Shown: positions 59,418-64,000 of the stretch, piece after piece
Layout of the letters: each line of letters opens with the position of its first letter
How positions within the stretch are numbered: the stretch's first letter is position 1
DNA from: CAJQQK01 sp049116495
Lineage (GTDB): Bacteria > Pseudomonadota > Alphaproteobacteria > Rhizobiales > Hyphomicrobiaceae
Reading direction: 5' to 3'
NCBI GenBank assembly: GCA_049116495.1
Contig: JAGDYV010000030.1
Coordinates: forward strand, 30,821 to 94,820
Length of the DNA stretch: 64,000 bases
Program-made: the position numbers and the translations under genes
Notes under the pieces: generated by a model
The model's input: the letters and a program-made list of their open reading frames with translations, nothing else
Told to the model about the DNA's origin: nothing
Databases searched by the model: none

Positions 59418-60485
59418 TTAGTTGATCCTGTGCACACGATCAATAACCGTCGCAAGCTTGTTCTGATAGGCAAACAATCCTGGGTTTCCACCTGTATGGA
59501 TCATCAACACCCTCTGGCCGGGCTCAATGACCTTTTCCTTGAGGCAATCGATCAATCCGGCAAGTGTGCGACCACTGTATACCGGATCGAGCAGGAGTGC
59601 TTCCCGTCGCGCCGCGATATCAATAGCGTGCGTGACCGCATCGTTCAACTGGCCGTAACCAGGCGCAAGCACATTGTCACGCACGATAACGTCTGCGTCC
59701 TTGATCAAGTCGTCGTAACCGAGCAGCGCTTCGATTTGGCGTGCACGCGCTGCAATTCGTGGCTGTTGCAGGCTCCCTTCCCTGCGCACACACGTGCCGA
59801 TGATGGGGACCGTCCAACCTGCGGCCCGGGCACCGACCAGAAAGCCCGCGTGCGTCAGGCCGCTACCCGACGGAACCACGACAGCCTCAGGGAGATCGCC
59901 GTTCCATTGCTCCAGCGCCTCGGCCGCTCCGGCAGCATATCCGAGGCCGCCTGTCGGCGGATGGTCGGTGCTTAGATGGATTACGTAGGGCTTGCGGCCC
60001 TCACGGCGAAGCTCTTCGGCTCGCACATCAAGCGCGGCATCAGCGGCGGCTTCATTCTCACCTTCTGGAAAATAATGGACAACCGCCCCGACCATCTCGT
60101 TCAATAACACATTGCCGGAGTGCTGCTGCAGTGCATCCGTATCGGCTACGCGATCCTCAAGCTGCACTTCCGCCGCGAGACCGAGCTTGGCCGCCGCCGC
60201 AGCTGTCGTCCGCACGAAATTCGACTGCACAGCTCCTGTGACCAGCACAGTATCAGCGCCCGCTGCAACGGCGGCGCCCATGTAGTATTCGAGTTGGCGA
60301 ACCTTGTTGCCGCCAAACGCAAGTCCATTGCAGTCATCGCGCTTGGCAAAAAGCGTTATCCCGAGGTCACCGCCAAGGTTGACAAGACGATCGATCGGCG
60401 TCGGATGATGACCGAGCGCAACATGCGGATGCCGCTTTAAAGCCGCACGCAGCACGGCCGTATCAATGGTCAATGTTCGCTCCAA
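59418..60485 (-). CDS. D-cysteine desulfhydrase/ACC deaminase-like PLP-dependent enzyme
   Basis: A 355-residue type II PLP enzyme. The cofactor Lys is in FGGNKVRQLEYYMG, preceded by TLFAKRDDCNGLAF, and the C-terminal TGGNPGLFAYQNKL is the phosphate-binding end. The family includes D-cysteine desulfhydrase and 1-aminocyclopropane-1-carboxylate deaminase; residues distinguishing them cannot be called by eye. Its ATG directly abuts the stop of the TRAP permease gene, so the imported compound may be its substrate. Confidence 0.85.
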   Translation of the reverse strand: MERTLTIDTAVLRAALKRHPHVALGHHPTPIDRLVNLGGDLGITLFAKRDDCNGLAFGGNKVRQLEYYMGAAVAAGADTVLVTGAVQSNFVRTTAAAAAKLGLAAEVQLEDRVADTDALQQHSGNVLLNEMVGAVVHYFPEGENEAAADAALDVRAEELRREGRKPYVIHLSTDHPPTGGLGYAAGAAEALEQWNGDLPEAVVVPSGSGLTHAGFLVGARAAGWTVPIIGTCVRREGSLQQPRIAARARQIEALLGYDDLIKDADVIVRDNVLAPGYGQLNDAVTHAIDIAARREALLLDPVYSGRTLAGLIDCLKEKVIEPGQRVLMIHTGGNPGLFAYQNKLATVIDRVHRIN

Positions 60486-63125
60486 TCAAAACGCGGGCTG
60501 GGTTTGGCGCCGGCGCTGGAAGAGAATGACCATGCCGAGCAACAACAGAGCCGGAATATAGAACACTTCCTTCGACATGCGCTCGTTTGCAACCTCGATA
60601 TTCTCAATCACAACCGGCTTATCAGCATAGAAATCGAATGATTTAAGTTGGTTTTCGAATTTCGATGCCGGCAGCGGCTCCTCAAGCTTTGCCGTCTTGC
60701 CTTCGATTTTGAAAGCAAGGCCGGATTGGGCCAACCGTGCCGCGGCCTTGCCGGGCTTGCCAACAGGTACGATCAGCGTTGTCCGGTCGGTCTTGTCTGC
60801 GTCATTGAAATTCGGACCACTGACATTGACGCGCAACTCCGAACCCGGCGCCGCCTTGCTGGCAAGGGTCGAAATCTCTGTTCCCCGCCGCTGATCATAT
60901 TTTGGCGAAATCTGATCGAGGAAATACCCCGGCCGGAAGAGCGTGAACGCGACAAGCAATAGGACCACCGACTCCCAGGCACGGCTCTTGGCAAAGAAGT
61001 ACCCCTGCGTCGCCGCCGCAAACAGCATCATCGCCAACGTCGCAACTATAAAGACGAGCACCGCCTTTCCAAAGCTCACGTCGATCAGCAACAGCTCTGT
61101 ATTGAAGATAAACAGGAACGGCAGCAGCGCGGTGCGAATGTCGTACATGAAGCCCTGCACACCAGTGCGAATGGGATCGCCACCGGAAATCGCCGCTGCT
61201 GCGAACGCCGCAAGACCGACCGGCGGCGTATCGTCCGCCAGGATACCGAAGTAGAACACGAACAGATGCGCCGCCACGATCGGAATGACGAGGCCGCTCT
61301 TGGCACCAAGCGTCACGATAATCGGCGCCATCAGGCTCGACACGACGATGTAGTTCGCCGTTGTCGGGAGGCCCATGCCCAGCACCAGACTGATCACCGC
61401 AACGAGCAACAGCAACAGCATCAGGTTGCCGGCCGAAATCACCTCGATGAATTCCAGCAGAACATTGTGTGCACCGGAAAGCGAGAGCGAGCCGATGATG
61501 ATACCGGCTGCCGCAGTCGCAATTGCAATCGAGATCATCGCCCGCGCGCCACCGATCATGCCCTCGAAACACTCGAGCGCGCCGCGATGGAATCCTGCAT
61601 TGATCTCGCCTGCCTTACCGCGGAAAACTGCTTTCAGTGCGTATTGCGTCAGCGTGACAAAGATCATCGCGAAACAGGCCCAGGACGCCGCCAAGGCCGG
61701 CGATAGTTTGTCCGGCGTCGGCAGAATGGCCCAGATCAGGATGACAATCGGCAAAACATAATAAAGGCCCGTTATTGCCACATCCCCTGCGCGCGGCAAG
61801 GTCGTCAGTGGCGCTTCCGGGTCATCCATTTGCAAGTCGGGCGCACGTGATGCCAGCGCGATCAACACGACATAAGCCACACCGCAAACGATAATCACGC
61901 TGGACAGATTCAGCCCGGGCGCGACTGCCGCCACAAAATCAAGCGCATAGTAGATCGCGGCAAACAGCGCGATCGTCATGAAGATGCCAGTCAGGACGCG
62001 CAACAGACGTACGCTCACTGTCAGCGTCGCAGACGGCTTTTCCATGCCTTTGAGGCCGAGCTTCAGGGCTTCGAGATGCACGATGTAGACAAGCGCAATA
62101 TACGAGACGAGCGCTGGCAAAAGCGCGTGTTTCAGCAGTTCGGTGTAGGGCGTACCGGTGAACTCCGCCATCAGGAACGCCGCCGCCCCCATCACTGGCG
62201 GCGTCAACTGGCCATTGGTTGACGCAGCCACCTCGACGGCACCAGCTTTTTCGGGCGACAGCCCCGTCTTCTTCATAAGCGGAATCGTGAACGTGCCAGT
62301 CGTCACCACGTTCGCAATCGAAGATCCCGAATAAACACCGCTTAACGCCGACGCGACAACAGCCGCCTTCGCCGGCCCGCCACGCAAGTGGCCAAGCAAC
62401 GAGAACGCCAGTTTAATAAAGTAATTGCCCGCACCCGCCTTCTCGAGGATCGATCCGAACAAAACAAACAGAAAGATCATCGTCGCCGAAACATCGAGCG
62501 CCTTGCCGAACACGCCCTCATCCTGGATCCAGTAATGCCACAACGATTTGCCGATCGACGCGCCCTTCCAGCGCAGGGTATCCGGCACCCACTCTCCGGA
62601 ACCGAAAAAGACGTAGCCGACGAAAACCGACGCAACAATCAGCAGTGGCAGACCAAGCGAGCGGTAAACCGCAATCGCCACGACGATCAGGCCGACGGTG
62701 CCGATCGCAATATCCGTATTATTGAAGGAGCCCGAGCGGTTGGCGATCGTTTCGTAATTCACGACCGCGTAGAAACAGACAATGATGCCGAGCGCTGCAA
62801 GCACCCAGTCATAGATCGGCACATCGCGCCGCGAGCTGGATTTAAGCAGCGGATAGGCCATCGCCGCCAGCACCAGCGCGAAGGACAAATGTACCCGCCG
62901 TGCATGGTTGAGCATATCGAGGAAAAAGCTGAGCCCGGTCACTTCGGCGAGATAGTAGGGCAGGGCCGTCGCAATAAAGAGCTGGTACAGCGACCAGCAA
63001 AACGCGATGCCGAGGAAAAGATTGAGCTGCCAACCGACGGGATTGCGCGCACCGGTTTCAACATCGGCAACGAGCGCATCAGCGGCGGAGGGTGTTTCGG
63101 CGCCAGCGGTTGTGTTCTCAGACAT
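60486..63125 (-). CDS. TRAP transporter fused permease subunit with C-terminal DUF3394 domain
   Basis: An 879-residue fused small and large TRAP permease. The 4-helix DctQ-like part begins the protein; the DctM-like part contains ALSGVYSGSSIANVVTTGTF, TPPVMGAAAFLMAEF and LGMGLPTTANYIVVSSLMAP. A soluble domain of about 110 residues near the end (from SPKYDQRRGTEI) followed by a last helix matches the DUF3394 extension often found in fused TRAP proteins. It works with the TAXI receptor whose gene lies 180 bp upstream. Sodium-driven uptake of an unknown organic compound. Confidence 0.92.
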   Translation of the reverse strand: MSENTTAGAETPSAADALVADVETGARNPVGWQLNLFLGIAFCWSLYQLFIATALPYYLAEVTGLSFFLDMLNHARRVHLSFALVLAAMAYPLLKSSSRRDVPIYDWVLAALGIIVCFYAVVNYETIANRSGSFNNTDIAIGTVGLIVVAIAVYRSLGLPLLIVASVFVGYVFFGSGEWVPDTLRWKGASIGKSLWHYWIQDEGVFGKALDVSATMIFLFVLFGSILEKAGAGNYFIKLAFSLLGHLRGGPAKAAVVASALSGVYSGSSIANVVTTGTFTIPLMKKTGLSPEKAGAVEVAASTNGQLTPPVMGAAAFLMAEFTGTPYTELLKHALLPALVSYIALVYIVHLEALKLGLKGMEKPSATLTVSVRLLRVLTGIFMTIALFAAIYYALDFVAAVAPGLNLSSVIIVCGVAYVVLIALASRAPDLQMDDPEAPLTTLPRAGDVAITGLYYVLPIVILIWAILPTPDKLSPALAASWACFAMIFVTLTQYALKAVFRGKAGEINAGFHRGALECFEGMIGGARAMISIAIATAAAGIIIGSLSLSGAHNVLLEFIEVISAGNLMLLLLLVAVISLVLGMGLPTTANYIVVSSLMAPIIVTLGAKSGLVIPIVAAHLFVFYFGILADDTPPVGLAAFAAAAISGGDPIRTGVQGFMYDIRTALLPFLFIFNTELLLIDVSFGKAVLVFIVATLAMMLFAAATQGYFFAKSRAWESVVLLLVAFTLFRPGYFLDQISPKYDQRRGTEISTLASKAAPGSELRVNVSGPNFNDADKTDRTTLIVPVGKPGKAAARLAQSGLAFKIEGKTAKLEEPLPASKFENQLKSFDFYADKPVVIENIEVANERMSKEVFYIPALLLLGMVILFQRRRQTQPAF

Positions 63126-63264
63126 GCTTCAGCTCACGGTCTTGTCCGTCAGCAAAGCTTCTGCGTCACCTGAGCCCTATTGCCCGCATGGCTCGAAAGT
63201 AGGTGATGCCGTTCGTGGCCTGCCGTGGATCGTGGATAATTTAGTGCGCGCGCTATAAACGAAC

Positions 63265-63295
63265 TGCGGCGGTCAGGTTACCCCTGACCGCCGCA
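63265..63295 (-). promoter_or_regulatory. 13-bp hairpin between the TAXI and TRAP permease genes
   Basis: TGCGGCGGTCAGG (63265-63277) pairs perfectly with CCTGACCGCCGCA (63283-63295) over a five-base loop. It starts ten bases past the TAXI stop. No T run follows, so it more likely protects the receptor mRNA end and sets a higher receptor than permease level, an arrangement known for binding-protein operons. Confidence 0.6.
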
Positions 63296-63305
63296 TGCTG
63301 GCAGC

Positions 63306-64000
63306 TTACTTCAGCCAGCCTTTTTCCTTGTAGTATTCTTTCGCACCGTCATGCAGCGGCGCAGAGAGACCGTCCTTGATCATCTCTGCCGGCTTCAGGT
63401 GATTGAACGCTGGGTGCAGCTTCTTGAACTGATCAATGTTCTCGAAGACAGCCTTGACGACCGTGTACACAACATCATCCGGTACATCGGAAGACGAAAC
63501 GAAGGTCGCGCCAACACCGAATGTATTAACATCGGCCTTGTTGTTGTACATGCCCGCAGGGATCGTCGCCTTACGGTAGAACGGATTGTCAGCGATCAAC
63601 TTGTCAATCTGCGGACCCGTTGCGTTCGACAACTTGCTCGCACAGCTGGCAATCGATTCTTGCGTCAACGCAGATGGGTGTCCGACGAGCCAGAAGTAGG
63701 CATCAATCTTACCGTCACACAGGGCCTGAGCCGTCTCGGCAGATTTCATCTGGGCTGCCAGTTTGAGGTCACCACGCTTCCAGCCCATGGCTTTCTCGAT
63801 CACTTCATAGGTACCAAGCGTCCCGGAACCGGGGTTGCCGATATTCACCCGCTTACCTTTGAAGTCAGTGATGTTGTTTATGCCGGCATCCGCGCGTGAC
63901 ACGATCGTCACCGGTTCCGCGTGCACCGAGAAAACCGCCCGAAGCTTCTTGAAGGCACCTTTGTCCTTGAACTTCGACGAACCGTTATAGGCATGGTACT
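63306..64000 (-). CDS. TRAP transporter TAXI-family solute receptor (N-terminus beyond the window)
   Basis: The last 230 codons of a periplasmic receptor; the frame runs open to the window end so the signal peptide is not visible. Family features: VNIGNPGSGTLGTYEVIEKAMG, the loop DGKIDAYFWLVGHPSAL, and KATIPAGMYNNKADVNTFGV near the middle, then DVVYTVVKAVFENIDQFKKL and a C-terminal KEKGW. It delivers a ligand to the fused permease encoded next. The other TAXI fragment at the left edge is a separate gene on the opposite strand. Confidence 0.88.
   Translation of the reverse strand, partial: YHAYNGSSKFKDKGAFKKLRAVFSVHAEPVTIVSRADAGINNITDFKGKRVNIGNPGSGTLGTYEVIEKAMGWKRGDLKLAAQMKSAETAQALCDGKIDAYFWLVGHPSALTQESIASCASKLSNATGPQIDKLIADNPFYRKATIPAGMYNNKADVNTFGVGATFVSSSDVPDDVVYTVVKAVFENIDQFKKLHPAFNHLKPAEMIKDGLSAPLHDGAKEYYKEKGWLK

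Overview
The window looks like a moderately GC-rich alphaproteobacterium with a versatile heterotrophic lifestyle. Indications are the TRAP-TAXI transporters, the many CaiB/BaiF CoA-transferases and HpcH/HpaI-CitE lyases, a small H-NS-type protein, ccmCD, and tRNA-Sec. A 44-base run of N at 32531-32574 shows this is a draft or metagenomic assembly. No genus can be assigned from what is visible.

Region by region. 1-5046: end of a TAXI solute receptor with a strong terminator, DedA, beta-carbonic anhydrase, a YdcH-type small protein, and an OxyR-like LysR regulator flanked on both sides by ATAG-N7-CTAT palindromes, then a small acidic protein and a Na/Ca exchanger. 5249-8021: an RNA-rich block with selC (tRNA-Sec), an aldo/keto reductase, a tRNA-like gene lacking a D-arm with its own promoter, the RNA ligase rtcB, and tRNA-Ser(GCT). 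8137-25198: mostly single metabolic genes (crotonase, GNAT, TauD-type dioxygenase, FAD oxidoreductase, two SDRs, a histone-deacetylase-like amidohydrolase, orphan ccmCD, phosphopantetheinyl transferase, HpaI-type aldolase, CinA domain, DHA2 and AbrB-type membrane proteins), tRNA-Asn and an 89-bp MITE-like element.

25367-36245: EamA transporter, a CitE-like lyase next to an HpaB-family oxygenase, a duplicated palindromic repeat region, and a markedly AT-rich island (about 30240-31620) with an unrecognised TPR-like protein and a coupled 48-residue ORF. Then come GNAT, the assembly gap, a small secreted Cys-rich protein, a haloacid dehalogenase and an MFS/macro-domain pair. 36392-42391: a divergent CoA-ester cluster (CitE-like lyase and MaoC hydratase leftward; CaiB transferase, acyl-CoA dehydrogenase, crotonase and alpha-methylacyl-CoA racemase rightward) whose composition resembles the Pseudomonas itaconate degradation locus.

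43448-51051: an H-NS-like gene in a gene-poor stretch, a leftward operon (D-2-hydroxyacid dehydrogenase, CaiB transferase, small proteins, SCP2-like protein, alpha/beta hydrolase), then MFS and PrpF. 51553-55706: a peptide/nickel-type ABC operon (two ATPases, two permeases, clear terminator) with no binding protein in view. 55736-64000: GNAT, a DapA-like aldolase and a leftward operon in which a TAXI receptor (cut by the window end) and a fused TRAP permease precede a D-cysteine-desulfhydrase-like PLP enzyme and hydrolases.

Overall the window is catabolic and transport oriented: uptake of organic acids and peptides, CoA activation, hydration, lyase cleavage and oxidation of short or branched acids. 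The strongest candidates for something undescribed are the D-arm-less tRNA-like gene before rtcB, the Cys-to-His OxyR-like regulator with its paired operators, and the AT-rich orphan gene pair.
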